A stretch of 64,000 nucleotides of DNA from NCBI GenBank assembly GCA_002162955.1, contig MABD01000016.1, forward strand, positions 1 to 64,000, given 5' to 3'. Positions 17,990 to 26,831 of this stretch are shown piece by piece; position 1 is the first letter of the stretch; the number at the start of each line of letters is the position of its first letter. This stretch comes from Gammaproteobacteria bacterium 45_16_T64. Its GTDB lineage: Bacteria > Pseudomonadota > Gammaproteobacteria > Pseudomonadales > Ketobacteraceae. Both the position numbers and the translations under genes were made by a program. The notes beneath the pieces are model-generated. The model worked only from the letters and a program-made list of their open reading frames with translations, had not been told where the DNA came from and made no database searches.

Positions 17990-19312
17990 ATGGAAAAACC
18001 TATGTCACCCAGGATAGAAAAACTCAGCGCAGGGCTTAAAGGCGCTCTTCGGATTGGTCAGACTGCTAGCATACTTGCCAAGGTTGGCATGAATTGGGTT
18101 GCCGGAGATCGTCCACCGCCACCTAAATTGCTTAGAGAGACATTTGAGAGCTTAGGTACAACCTACATTAAGCTTGGACAGTTCATCGCGAGTTCACCCT
18201 CAGTATTCCCAGATGCTTACGTAGAAGAGTTTCAACTCTGCTTAGACAAGACCCAACCGGTACCCTTTTCCATCATGCGTACTGTTTTGGAACAGGAACT
18301 CGGTAAGTCACTGGAATCCGTATTCACTGAAATTAATCCAGAACCTTTAGCATCCGCCTCTATTGCCCAAGTGTATGCCGCCAAGTTAAAAACAGGGGAA
18401 GATGTTGTCATTAAGGTTCAGAAGCCTGGTGTTGAGAATATCCTGTTAACTGACCTTAATTTTCTATATGTCGGGGCTCGCTTACTGGAATACTTTGTGC
18501 CCAATTTATCCATGGCCTCTCTCTCTGACATCGTTGATGAAATCCAAAAAGGCATGCTGGCTGAGTGTGACTTCCTTGAGGAAGCAAAGAATATCAAAGC
18601 GTTCCAGGAATTCTTGGTTACCACCGGTAATCAAGATGCCATCGCTCCAAAGGTATATCCTGAAGCCACAACCCAACGAATCCTCACCATGGAACGTCTC
18701 TACGGCGTACCGTTCACAGATCTAGACAGTGTTCGACAATTCACAAGCAACCCTGAGAATACGCTACTTACTGCAATGAACACGTGGTTTGCCAGCCTGC
18801 TATTTTGTGATTCTTTCCATGCAGACGTGCATGCAGGCAACTTATTGGTGCTAGAAAACGGCAAGATTGGTTTTATCGACTTCGGTATCGTCGGCAGAAT
18901 CCGCCCTGAAACCTGGGAATCTGTTTCCAAATTTATCTGGGCGATTGGCCAAGAAGACTACCAAGCCATGGCTGAATCGATGCTAGGTATTGGCATGACA
19001 GATGGCAAAGTCGATACGCAGCAATTGGCGAAAGATATTGAAGACCTTTATACCAATATGGATAGCACTGTCATGGTTGACCCCATGGACCTCAATGCCG
19101 CTAATGAGCAAGAAGTTAATCGCATCATGATGAAGCTTGTGAGCCTAGGTAAAGAGCACGGCATTCACTTCCCAAGAGAATTTGCATTACTTCTAAAGCA
19201 GCTACTGTATTTTGATCGCTACGTACGAATTCTCGCAATGGAAAGCAACATTTACATGGATGATAGGCTTAACATATCACCCGACAATATGAACTGGAAA
19301 TCACTGCACTAA
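17990..19312 (+). CDS. ABC1/UbiB-family atypical kinase (AarF-like), first copy
   Basis: A 440-residue member of the ABC1 (UbiB/ADCK) protein-kinase-like family. Diagnostic elements are the KxGQ motif (YIKLGQF, near residue 60), the alanine-rich loop (ASASIAQVYAA), the VAIK-like lysine (VIKVQKPG), the catalytic loop HADVHAGNLL and metal-binding FIDFGIVG. Members act on ubiquinone biosynthesis or lipid metabolism; the exact role here is unclear because it is not next to ubiE or ubiJ. A second start, ATG at 18002, has GGAAA just upstream and may be the true one. A second family member lies at 24846. Confidence 0.85.
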   Translation: MEKPMSPRIEKLSAGLKGALRIGQTASILAKVGMNWVAGDRPPPPKLLRETFESLGTTYIKLGQFIASSPSVFPDAYVEEFQLCLDKTQPVPFSIMRTVLEQELGKSLESVFTEINPEPLASASIAQVYAAKLKTGEDVVIKVQKPGVENILLTDLNFLYVGARLLEYFVPNLSMASLSDIVDEIQKGMLAECDFLEEAKNIKAFQEFLVTTGNQDAIAPKVYPEATTQRILTMERLYGVPFTDLDSVRQFTSNPENTLLTAMNTWFASLLFCDSFHADVHAGNLLVLENGKIGFIDFGIVGRIRPETWESVSKFIWAIGQEDYQAMAESMLGIGMTDGKVDTQQLAKDIEDLYTNMDSTVMVDPMDLNAANEQEVNRIMMKLVSLGKEHGIHFPREFALLLKQLLYFDRYVRILAMESNIYMDDRLNISPDNMNWKSLH

Positions 19313-19325
19313 GCCTTCTCCACAA

Positions 19326-19372
19326 CGATAATCAAAGACCACGGCACTACTTTATACCGTCTTTGATTATCG
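19326..19372. terminator. Bidirectional hairpin between convergent genes
   Basis: Perfect 14-bp arms (CGATAATCAAAGAC at 19326-19339, its complement at 19359-19372) with a 19-nt loop. No long T tract follows, so termination efficiency is uncertain. Confidence 0.6.
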
Positions 19373-19400
19373 TACACCTCGTACACATCATTCCTATCTG

Positions 19401-19943
19401 CTAGTCCTGACACGACGTCAAAATACCTGCTAATTTTTCGACACCCAGCTCCTGGCAGTAGACGATGTTCCGCTCTGGGATTGCCGCAGGGTCAGGGTAT
19501 CGCTCAAGTGCTTTTTCCACCCCTGCTTCTCGAAGCAGGTGCAACATGGGAAAAGGAGAGCGATTAGTAAAATGGCTTGCGTCTTTTTCATCAACACCGT
19601 CAAAACAATAATCAGGGTGAAAACTCGCAAGCTGAAACACACCTTCATAACCTTGCTGCGCAAGCAGATCATTGCCTAAATCCAATAAGTCGAGATAAGC
19701 ATCAAAATCTCTAAAGCCCTCACTAAAGATAAGCAATGCCGTTTCTATCTGTGTTTTTTCACTGAGGGTCTGACATAACTCAACTAATACGTGCAACGCT
19801 TCAGCAAGGTCACGCTCCGCACACACAAAAAAAGACACGCCCCCCTTGTCTAACTCTTTACGCGCAAACGGGCAAATATTGTGATCCACTATAAATTCAT
19901 TCACCCATTTTTGGGTCTTCGCAATAACCTGTTCGTCTGACAC
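19401..19943 (-). CDS. DUF1415 family protein
   Basis: A 180-residue cytosolic protein of the DUF1415 family. Typical features are the N-terminal HNICPFARKE, a FHPDYCFDGV stretch and NRSPFPMLHLLRE; the role is not known. The GTG at 19943 is preceded by GAGGAAGGG and gives the usual family N-terminus (SDEQVIAKTQKW). The frame remains open 22 codons further upstream, but that extension is hydrophobic and basic with no ribosome site. The gene stands alone. Confidence 0.8.
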   Translation of the reverse strand: MSDEQVIAKTQKWVNEFIVDHNICPFARKELDKGGVSFFVCAERDLAEALHVLVELCQTLSEKTQIETALLIFSEGFRDFDAYLDLLDLGNDLLAQQGYEGVFQLASFHPDYCFDGVDEKDASHFTNRSPFPMLHLLREAGVEKALERYPDPAAIPERNIVYCQELGVEKLAGILTSCQD

Positions 19944-20279
19944 AACACCCTTCCTCTTGATTATGTTGATCACCATTTTACCGAATCGCAACAAGAAGAA
20001 AAATCTCATTCACGAAGATTATCGGCGCCCCTCACACAACTGGTTGTTTTGTATACTGACCCCATTTTACACAAGCAAGTCTATCTGGTCATTGATTAAC
20101 CCTGACATCTCTATAAAATGCCTCAACCTGGCGGTTTTTCAATCATTTGTTGGGATCTGACCAGGAAAAGCACTGATTTAGCTTTTATTGTTAATTATTT
20201 TTATTAAAACCACTTAGCTACGGAGCTAACGCTTTGTAATGCCGCTCGTAGCATTGCAGTTGTATGCGTTAGAAATATT

Positions 20280-21953
20280 ATGTTGTTATTTTTGACTCGT
20301 CGTAGAGCGCGTTTGGCGCTGTTATTGAAGCTTTGCCTTCTTGTTTCACTATTATTTCCTGCTGGAGCTTCGGCTCAATTTGTTCAGAATATCACCATCG
20401 GCAACCCGAAGGCCCTTGGCTTAGCTCATGCTGTCACTGCCGACCCACCGGGAATTGACTCTATACACTTTAACCCTGCGGGATTAGCAAAGATTAAAGG
20501 ACGCGAGCTCTCTGTGAAACTGCTAGCGGCTCAAATGACGTTTCGAACTGAGTTTGGTGATCGCCATCTCGCAAAAGCAGAAACCACTAATGGGGAAAGT
20601 CTTGAAGATACATACAAAGAGGTCTGGGGCATAGACTACCCAGACGACCCGTTCGAAAACACAACGTCATACTCAGACACACCTGTTCTGATGCTACCAT
20701 TCGGCGGACTAACCGACGTCCCCGCAATCGTTGTGCCCTTTGGTGGTATTGCCATAGAAGACCCCGATTACGGTTGGGTATTTGCTACCGCAGTATATTC
20801 CCCACAAGCGATGGGCTTTAAGCGAGATGAAGACGACCCAGGTCGATACCAAGGCCAAGAGGTTGGCATATCTCGAATTACCTACTTCTCCCCCTCTATT
20901 GGTATACAAGTTAACGACACACTGTCTATTGGCGCCTCGATCGGTTTTTCATGGCAGGGCTTAGGAATTATATCGGGCATACGAGCGCCGATTACAACCC
21001 TCGCATTCATTGATGCGACATTAGATAACATAGACGCAGCGACTCCAGGAGACCTGTCAGAGCTTGTTAGCGCGATCGGCCCCTATGACCCAGTTGGCAC
21101 TCTGTCTCTCGAAATGGAAGATGCGCTTTCCTTTAGTTTTAACCTCGGTCTTCTATGGGAGGCTACGCCATGGATTTCATTTGGGCTAGTTTATCAAAGT
21201 GAATCAACATCAAATCTTAAAGGCGATTACAAAATGGAAAGTGATACCGGGGAATGGCTTGCCATGACCGAAAGCTTACTCATTGCAAACCCCGCCATAG
21301 CAGCGCTCAACGGCGGCTATGGCTTACACGCCCAAGAGGTCACCAAAGGTACAGTCGAATTAGAATATATTGTCCCACAACACTTTGCGATCGGCACCTC
21401 GGTTCAGGTATTCCCCAACCTAAAAGTCAATGTAGACTTAAAATGGACAGATTATGCTGCCTGGGAATCTTTGGACTTTGTCTTTAGTGATTCAATCGAT
21501 TTCCTTACCATTTCTGATTTAATTTACCAATTTGGGCCAGCGCTAAGCGATGGCGACAATGCAGATCCAAATATTATGCGTGTTAAGCGCGATTACGAAA
21601 GTGTATGGAGCTGGGCCATCGGCACAGAATACCAATACAGTGACAACTTGGTCTTACGAGCAGGTTATGAACCCAGAACCAGCTCCATTCCAGAAGAACG
21701 TGTAGACTTACTGGCACCGATAGCCGGTGCTGAACTCTATACAGTGGGCTTTGGCTATCGAGTAGATGCCTATACAAAAGTTGATTTAGCACTAGGCTGG
21801 CTGCATTCTGCGTTCACCTCTGGCGCAGGTGAATCCAAAAATCTAAACTCCACAAAACCCGGTACCGTAGTCTACAACCCTTACGCATACTTAGACGTAG
21901 AACAGGAAACCAATGCGTATATCCTAGCCCTAAGTTACGATACAAAATTTTAA
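20280..21953 (+). CDS. FadL/OmpP1-family outer membrane transport protein
   Basis: An outer-membrane beta-barrel of 557 residues, longer than E. coli FadL (446). It has a signal peptide (cleavage after ASA, about residue 33). The mature N-terminus carries the family NPAGLAKIKG signature, expected to plug the barrel and bind hydrophobic ligands such as long-chain fatty acids or alkanes. The C-terminus ends in F (ALSYDTKF), as barrel proteins do. No strong ribosome site precedes the ATG. The preceding 60 nt can fold into a nested stem (AACGC / GCGTT enclosing AATGC / GCATT), possibly an untranslated-leader structure. Confidence 0.85.
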   Translation: MLLFLTRRRARLALLLKLCLLVSLLFPAGASAQFVQNITIGNPKALGLAHAVTADPPGIDSIHFNPAGLAKIKGRELSVKLLAAQMTFRTEFGDRHLAKAETTNGESLEDTYKEVWGIDYPDDPFENTTSYSDTPVLMLPFGGLTDVPAIVVPFGGIAIEDPDYGWVFATAVYSPQAMGFKRDEDDPGRYQGQEVGISRITYFSPSIGIQVNDTLSIGASIGFSWQGLGIISGIRAPITTLAFIDATLDNIDAATPGDLSELVSAIGPYDPVGTLSLEMEDALSFSFNLGLLWEATPWISFGLVYQSESTSNLKGDYKMESDTGEWLAMTESLLIANPAIAALNGGYGLHAQEVTKGTVELEYIVPQHFAIGTSVQVFPNLKVNVDLKWTDYAAWESLDFVFSDSIDFLTISDLIYQFGPALSDGDNADPNIMRVKRDYESVWSWAIGTEYQYSDNLVLRAGYEPRTSSIPEERVDLLAPIAGAELYTVGFGYRVDAYTKVDLALGWLHSAFTSGAGESKNLNSTKPGTVVYNPYAYLDVEQETNAYILALSYDTKF

Positions 21954-21973
21954 TGAGTAGATCTTAACTTAGC

Positions 21974-22007
21974 ACAACGAGGACTTTCCTGCGAAAGCCC
22001 TCGTTGT
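21974..22007. terminator. Hairpin between the FadL-family gene and the NUDIX gene
   Basis: ACAACGAGGaCTTTC / GAAAGcCCTCGTTGT, 15-bp arms with one mismatch and a CTGC-rich loop, between convergent genes. T tracts are short. Confidence 0.6.
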
Positions 22008-22022
22008 ACCCCCTTATTATCT

Positions 22023-22535
22023 TTATCCTTCGTAGTGACGAATAGCACTCACCACAATATCTCCGTTACCAAACGCGAGCATATCCTTCGTAACAGACTC
22101 TATCGGCAACCATCGCAGTTCGGCAACATCGTCACCAGCTCTCATACCAACATACTGTTCACACCGAGCAAAAAAGAATGTGTCACACGTATGGTAGTCC
22201 ACATTAGCGTATTGATATAACGTTGGTCCAGAAGTGAAATAACGTAAATCACACAGGTCCAAACCTAGCTCCTCTTTTATTTCCCTCGTCACGCCTTGCT
22301 CTAATGTCTCCCCTGGATCAACAAATCCACCGGGTAGATCCAGCATACCTTTTTCTGGGTCCCGACCCCGAACTGCCACCAACAGCTTTCCATCTTCAAT
22401 GATAATCGCAGACGCCGTTGTCGCTGCATTAAAGAAAAATTCGAAGTGACACTCAGAACAAACAAATCGCTTTATATTGCAACGTTCAAAACTCGCCTTA
22501 CCGCATTGCGGACAATAGAGCTGTCTCGCCATCAT
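22023..22535 (-). CDS. NUDIX hydrolase with zinc-ribbon N-terminus
   Basis: A 170-residue pyrophosphohydrolase. The zinc ribbon uses C8, C11, C26 and C29. The NUDIX box runs from about G70 to G91 (GGFVDPGETLEQ then REIKEELG), with the full GX5EX7REUXEEXGU pattern. This architecture resembles NADH pyrophosphatase-like and ADP-ribose-type enzymes, but the long N-terminal domain of NudC is missing. The substrate cannot be set from sequence. A second Met (residue 2) is an equally possible start. Confidence 0.85.
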   Translation of the reverse strand: MMARQLYCPQCGKASFERCNIKRFVCSECHFEFFFNAATTASAIIIEDGKLLVAVRGRDPEKGMLDLPGGFVDPGETLEQGVTREIKEELGLDLCDLRYFTSGPTLYQYANVDYHTCDTFFFARCEQYVGMRAGDDVAELRWLPIESVTKDMLAFGNGDIVVSAIRHYEG

Positions 22536-22576
22536 TAATTTCCTTCATCAAATAAAACACATGAATCAGATACAAA

Positions 22577-22607
22577 AAAAGCACTAGGACAAGTCACTAG
22601 TGCTTTT
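22577..22607 (-). terminator. Terminator of the acyltransferase-epimerase operon
   Basis: AAAAGCACTAG / CTAGTGCTTTT hairpin; on the minus strand it ends in seven T. It lies 16 nt after the stop at 22623. Confidence 0.85.
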
Positions 22608-22622
22608 CAATAGAGCATTAGC

Positions 22623-23576
22623 CTACAAAATACCTAATGCCTTTTTTTCACGATAATACGAAAAGATATCATCCAAACTACGCTTGGATTTAAAGTTAAA
22701 CGTTTCGCTAAATAAGCTTCCATCAATTACTACGGGATATTTATAATAATTGATTAAATAACTTGGCCACGCCTTAAGGCCTAACAGCTTACTGATAGTA
22801 TGTGGCGCCCGTTCAGGAGCAGAAGGTATCGGCAAGCGCGTACAACCACATTGTACAACGGCCTCCTGATAACTAATCCAATCATCATTAGCAACATTAT
22901 AAATACCTGGATGATTCTGTTCAAAGGCCAGCACAATAGCGTTCGCCATGTCATCCACATGAATAAACTGCATCATCGGAGAAAAACCAATCAACACTGG
23001 TGCTAACGAGTTTGATAACAGCAAACTCATACTATTGAGTACACCCGGCCCTGCAATATTGCACGGTCGCAAAATCGTGATATTTAGCTCTGGATGCTTC
23101 CACAAATAAATATTTGCGAGATTTTCCAGCTCAACAGAATCAACCAAATCCATTGTCAGCTCTGATGCTTTCAACGGCTGATCTTCTGAAATCAACGCAG
23201 CATTATAAGGGCTTGCGCCATACACAAAGAATGTGGATAGAACAATAACTTGATGCACATCATATTTATGACACAGATCTAACAGTCTCTGTGTACCCAG
23301 CACATTATGATTATAGCGATTTCTATGGGTCGACTCATACAATCCCATACGGCCCAAATGAATCACCGCTTCAATATTGTGCTTACGAAAAATATCTTCG
23401 AAACCGCGCTTATTGTATTCCACGCGATAACTCGACATGCCTTCGTCGATTTGAACTCTCCGACGAAAATCAACCAATACCACGTGGTATTGCTCTTTTA
23501 ACTGCTTAATCACGCTCTGCGCCAACGAGCCACCGGCACCCGTGATCAATATTTCTGGTTTTTCTACTTCACTCAT
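22623..23576 (-). CDS. NAD-dependent epimerase/dehydratase (extended SDR)
   Basis: A 317-residue Rossmann-fold protein with an N-terminal ILITGAGGSLAQ dinucleotide site and a catalytic-type S-x-n-Y segment (STFFVYGAS). The usual YxxxK is not clear (VELENLANIYLWK instead), so activity may be altered. ATG at 23576 has GGGTGG upstream and overlaps the stop of the acyltransferase gene by ATGA, a sign of coupled translation. The pairing with an acyltransferase suggests a lipid or polar head-group substrate, as inference only. Confidence 0.75.
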   Translation of the reverse strand: MSEVEKPEILITGAGGSLAQSVIKQLKEQYHVVLVDFRRRVQIDEGMSSYRVEYNKRGFEDIFRKHNIEAVIHLGRMGLYESTHRNRYNHNVLGTQRLLDLCHKYDVHQVIVLSTFFVYGASPYNAALISEDQPLKASELTMDLVDSVELENLANIYLWKHPELNITILRPCNIAGPGVLNSMSLLLSNSLAPVLIGFSPMMQFIHVDDMANAIVLAFEQNHPGIYNVANDDWISYQEAVVQCGCTRLPIPSAPERAPHTISKLLGLKAWPSYLINYYKYPVVIDGSLFSETFNFKSKRSLDDIFSYYREKKALGIL

Positions 23577-24391
23577 GAAAACCACCCATTTCTGTCTTCT
23601 AACCCCTGTTGAATCAAGCGGTTTATTTCATCTTTAACCTGTTCAACTTTAATCGCCGCATCGTCTTCGGTATCTATCGGCCCTTCAAACACCATTGGCT
23701 TTCCAAAATGAAGCCGTACTTTGGCAGGTAGAGGAAACGGGGATGTTACTGGTAGATAAGGTATACCCAGCATCCTAGCTAATCTATTCAAATGAAAAGG
23801 TGTCGGCATTGTCTCTTCGCAGCCAACAATTCCCACAGGAACAATAGGTGTGTTTGTTTGTACTGCTAAATGCATAAAACCAAGGCCAAAACGCTGTAAT
23901 TTGTAGCGCTTACTCCAGGGCTTCCCCGCACCGCGTATCCCTTCAGGAAACACCACAATCGCCTCTTCCCTGCTCAGCATTTTCGCACAATTCACCGGGT
24001 CACCTAATACTGCACCCACTTCATTAAGAATATTGCCGACAAACGGTGCCTGGGGGAAAAAGCGCTCTATCATTGCTCGAACTGCTCGAGGAGCATGCGG
24101 ATTGGTCGCTAGAGCGTAACCAACCAATGCGCCATCAATGGGTAACTGCCCACTATGGTTTGCAATAAGTAACAAGCGACCATCACTGGGGATGTTCTCT
24201 AACCCTGTAGCCTCTACGCGAAAGTACTTTTCATAGATAGGCTTAAATATGCTAATACCAATCTTATAAGCGTCGGAGTTAAAACCCCACGCATCATACC
24301 CAAAACTTCCCACAGGCTTTGGAATACGATCAACTGCCTCGTTTGTTTCCTTCGAAACAAGCCTTTCCTTTAAAAATTCCCTGATTTTCAT
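23573..24391 (-). CDS. PlsC-like 1-acyl-glycerol-3-phosphate acyltransferase family
   Basis: A 272-residue glycerolipid acyltransferase fold. The NHxxxxD-type block appears as LIANHSGQLPIDG, a spacing seen in a subgroup with NHSGQLPxDG. The second block is VVFPEGIRGAGKPW, and the phosphate-binding region is PIVPVGIVGCEE. There is no obvious membrane helix, so it is probably peripheral. It is the first gene of a two-gene operon with the epimerase, overlapping by 4 nt. The acceptor could be lysophosphatidic acid or another lipid. Confidence 0.82.
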   Translation of the reverse strand: MKIREFLKERLVSKETNEAVDRIPKPVGSFGYDAWGFNSDAYKIGISIFKPIYEKYFRVEATGLENIPSDGRLLLIANHSGQLPIDGALVGYALATNPHAPRAVRAMIERFFPQAPFVGNILNEVGAVLGDPVNCAKMLSREEAIVVFPEGIRGAGKPWSKRYKLQRFGLGFMHLAVQTNTPIVPVGIVGCEETMPTPFHLNRLARMLGIPYLPVTSPFPLPAKVRLHFGKPMVFEGPIDTEDDAAIKVEQVKDEINRLIQQGLEDRNGWFS

Positions 24392-24845
24392 CAGTCTCTA
24401 GTCCTCAACAACGTACACCCTTTAAAGAAACTAACGAATTAGCCTCACCATGCATTCCCATGCGCTTAATAGCGCCACCTGCCCTTAATAATATAGGCAA
24501 GGATCATTCCAACATGAATAACCAAGACATTCCCCCTGTCATGATCAAACACAGAACCAAAAAAAGCGTAATTTTGTTGTCGTTATTTCGTCAATCAGCA
24601 TGCTAACTCTTACCCCAAGACGGGCAGTAAACTGCGGGCGCATTATAACAACAATTAATAGGAAGGTTAGTGTTCTTTACATAGCCTTCCTGATTTTTTT
24701 CCCTACCACTCGATCAACCGAACAACCGTGATGGAAATGTTTACCCAATGATAAGTGCTTGTATTTGTATGTGGCGACTGTTAAAAATAATGACTAACTA
24801 GGCATATTTATCGAGCTCTCAGGAGAGGTATCGATTAAAAAGGCA
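24392..24845. other. Divergent intergenic region with an orphan terminator-like hairpin
   Basis: About 450 nt without a supported gene. It holds a possible -10 (TATAAC near 24645) and, just after it, a plus-strand hairpin with T tract at 24660-24700. The stretch AGGAGAGG at 24821-24828 looks like a ribosome site but lies 18 nt before the next ATG. Confidence 0.5.
24660..24700 (+). terminator. Orphan terminator-like hairpin (possible attenuator)
   Basis: AGGAAGG / CCTTCCT (24660-24666 and 24685-24691) followed by GATTTTTTT. The only gene upstream is on the other strand, so a plus-strand terminator here would act on a leader of the ABC1 gene at 24846 or on a very short RNA. Confidence 0.4.
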
Positions 24846-26222
24846 ATGCCACCTCGCAATAACGTAGGTAACAACGTGACTGATAACGATAAAAAGAACG
24901 AGAAACGGTTTAAAGCAACCACGCCAGGGAAACGCTTTTTTAAGCTTGCGGGGATGTCTGCTTCTATTGCCAAAAACTATGCTGGCAACAAAGTTAAAGG
25001 CATGTTCGCAGACGAAGAGGTCAAGAAAGAAAATCAAGAAGCCATGTATGCGGATATGGGTATTCGCATCGCCGAGACTCTTGGTGAGATGAAAGGCGCC
25101 GTGATGAAAGTCGGGCAAATTGTGTCTCAAGTCAAAGATCTTATGCCCCCAGAGGTCGCAAAAGCGTTAGAAACGCTTCAAAAAGAATCGCCGCCTATGC
25201 CTTACGCGATGATTAGACGTCAACTTATTCGCTCACTTGGGGATGAACCAGAAGCGTTGTTTGCTCACTTCGAACAAGAACCTTTTGCCGCCGCATCCAT
25301 CGGACAGGTACACAAAGCCATCACCAAAGATGGGGTCAATTGCATCGTCAAAATTCAATACCCTGGCGTCAAAGAGTCATGTGACTCTGATCTGAAACAG
25401 ATCAAGCGCCTCTTTAAAATGGCTGGTTTGGTCAAATTGAGCAAAGAGATTGTCGATAAGACATTTGATGAAATACGCGACATGCTGTACGAAGAGCTTG
25501 ACTACAACCATGAAGCTGAAAACCTCAAGTTCTTCGGTGAGCATTACAAAAATCACCCTTATATTATCGTCCCCGAATATATTGAAGAGCTGTCCTCAGA
25601 AACGGTACTCACGCTATCTTACGTAGAAGGCGATAGTCTACAAAATGTAAAATCCCCAAAATATGACCAAGACATGAGAAACACCCTTGCCTATCGACTG
25701 TTTGATACGATGGGTAGACAAATATACGAATTACAACGCGTTCACTGCGACCCACATCCTGGCAATTTTGCTTTTCGCCCTGACGGCAGCATTATCATTT
25801 ACGATTTTGGTGCGGTTAAGGAAGTATCCGATAAGACCATACGTATTCATAAGAGCTTAATTACTGATGCGCTTGAAGGCAAAACGAATACGCTTGAGAA
25901 ACACCTTGTCGACATGGGCGTTCGACAATCTGACGGACCCGATGTTCCTGATAGCTATTTTGAAGAATGGTTGAGCATCATTATGGAGCCATTCAACAAC
26001 GATGACCCTTTCGACTTTTCACAATCTCGCGTTCATACACGCGTCGCAAAAAAACTTAAAAAAGATGCATTTAAATATCTTGGCGCATTTCAGCCATCGC
26101 CAGAAACTATGCATGTAGATAGGGTGTTATCAGGACACTACTGGACATTAATAGATCTAGAAGCCAACATTTCATTACGCGGACTCATTAAAGAAATCCT
26201 TTTTGAAGGGCAACCAGCCTAA
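24846..26222 (+). CDS. ABC1/UbiB-family atypical kinase (ADCK3-like), second copy
   Basis: A 458-residue ABC1-family protein. It shows KxGQ as MKVGQI, the alanine-rich loop AAASIGQVHKA, the VAIK-like lysine in IVKIQYPG, catalytic HCDPHPGNF and YDFGAVKEV. It is clearly distinct from the copy at 17990 and closer to the ADCK3/COQ8 type (AAAS loop with KMGQ-like helix). Start is uncertain: ATG at 24846 or GTG at 24876, the latter with AGG nearby. It converges on a lipoprotein gene with 8 nt between stops. Confidence 0.85.
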   Translation: MPPRNNVGNNVTDNDKKNEKRFKATTPGKRFFKLAGMSASIAKNYAGNKVKGMFADEEVKKENQEAMYADMGIRIAETLGEMKGAVMKVGQIVSQVKDLMPPEVAKALETLQKESPPMPYAMIRRQLIRSLGDEPEALFAHFEQEPFAAASIGQVHKAITKDGVNCIVKIQYPGVKESCDSDLKQIKRLFKMAGLVKLSKEIVDKTFDEIRDMLYEELDYNHEAENLKFFGEHYKNHPYIIVPEYIEELSSETVLTLSYVEGDSLQNVKSPKYDQDMRNTLAYRLFDTMGRQIYELQRVHCDPHPGNFAFRPDGSIIIYDFGAVKEVSDKTIRIHKSLITDALEGKTNTLEKHLVDMGVRQSDGPDVPDSYFEEWLSIIMEPFNNDDPFDFSQSRVHTRVAKKLKKDAFKYLGAFQPSPETMHVDRVLSGHYWTLIDLEANISLRGLIKEILFEGQPA

Positions 26223-26230
26223 GAGAGACC

Positions 26231-26734
26231 TCAACCTTTGATGTGATGACCTTGATACCAACTCACTGGCGTAATCCTCAGTGTTATGCCAGTGGCTTTC
26301 ACACCATGCTGCGTTAGAGGGTGTATGAATTCAATCAGGTTATTTGCATCCGCTCCAGGCATCACTCGATGAATAACATTTTGAGAGTAGGTCTGCCCGT
26401 CTTTCTTAATAACCGTAGTTATCTCCAATTCCAAAAAGATGACTTCTGGCAATATATCTCCCGTAGCAACCACCTTAAACTTCCCACTCACTATTGGTTG
26501 GAATGATTGCTCCTCTATGAGCATAACCTCATCCTGAATCAGAAACTGAGGCTCCGAAAATACACTGCTGCGCTCGATAGTATCAATACGCCCTAGTACA
26601 TCCTCGAGCATGCCCGCCTGACTAGTCAAGCCATCCTTAAGTGCCAAATTTTGCTCTTGCAATTCTGAAACCCGAGAATCCTTGCAGGCAGTTATCGCAA
26701 ACAAGCAAAGACAGAAACTTAGTGCTTTTATCAT
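26231..26734 (-). CDS. Putative lipoprotein with N-terminal coiled coil
   Basis: A 167-residue protein with a lipobox ending in ITAC (C17), so it should be lipid-anchored. Residues 22-55 (SELQEQNLALKDGLTSQ then MLEDVLGRIDTIERS) look like a short coiled coil. A beta-rich domain of about 100 residues follows. I do not recognise the family. It lies downstream of, and in line with, the MltC-like gene (about 100 nt gap with a hairpin), so it may have its own promoter. Confidence 0.6.
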   Translation of the reverse strand: MIKALSFCLCLFAITACKDSRVSELQEQNLALKDGLTSQAGMLEDVLGRIDTIERSSVFSEPQFLIQDEVMLIEEQSFQPIVSGKFKVVATGDILPEVIFLELEITTVIKKDGQTYSQNVIHRVMPGADANNLIEFIHPLTQHGVKATGITLRITPVSWYQGHHIKG

Positions 26735-26782
26735 GTGGCCCCTAGTAATAAAGACATTAACAACACAAACCTAATGAACAAC

Positions 26783-26808
26783 AAAAAAGGCCACCCAAAA
26801 GGCAGCCT
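26783..26808 (-). terminator. Weak terminator of the MltC-like gene
   Basis: On the minus strand AAGGCtgCC / GGtgGCCTT with loop TTTTG, followed by six T. It lies 24 nt after the stop at 26832. Confidence 0.6.
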
Positions 26809-26831
26809 TACAAGATTCCTACAACGGTTAA

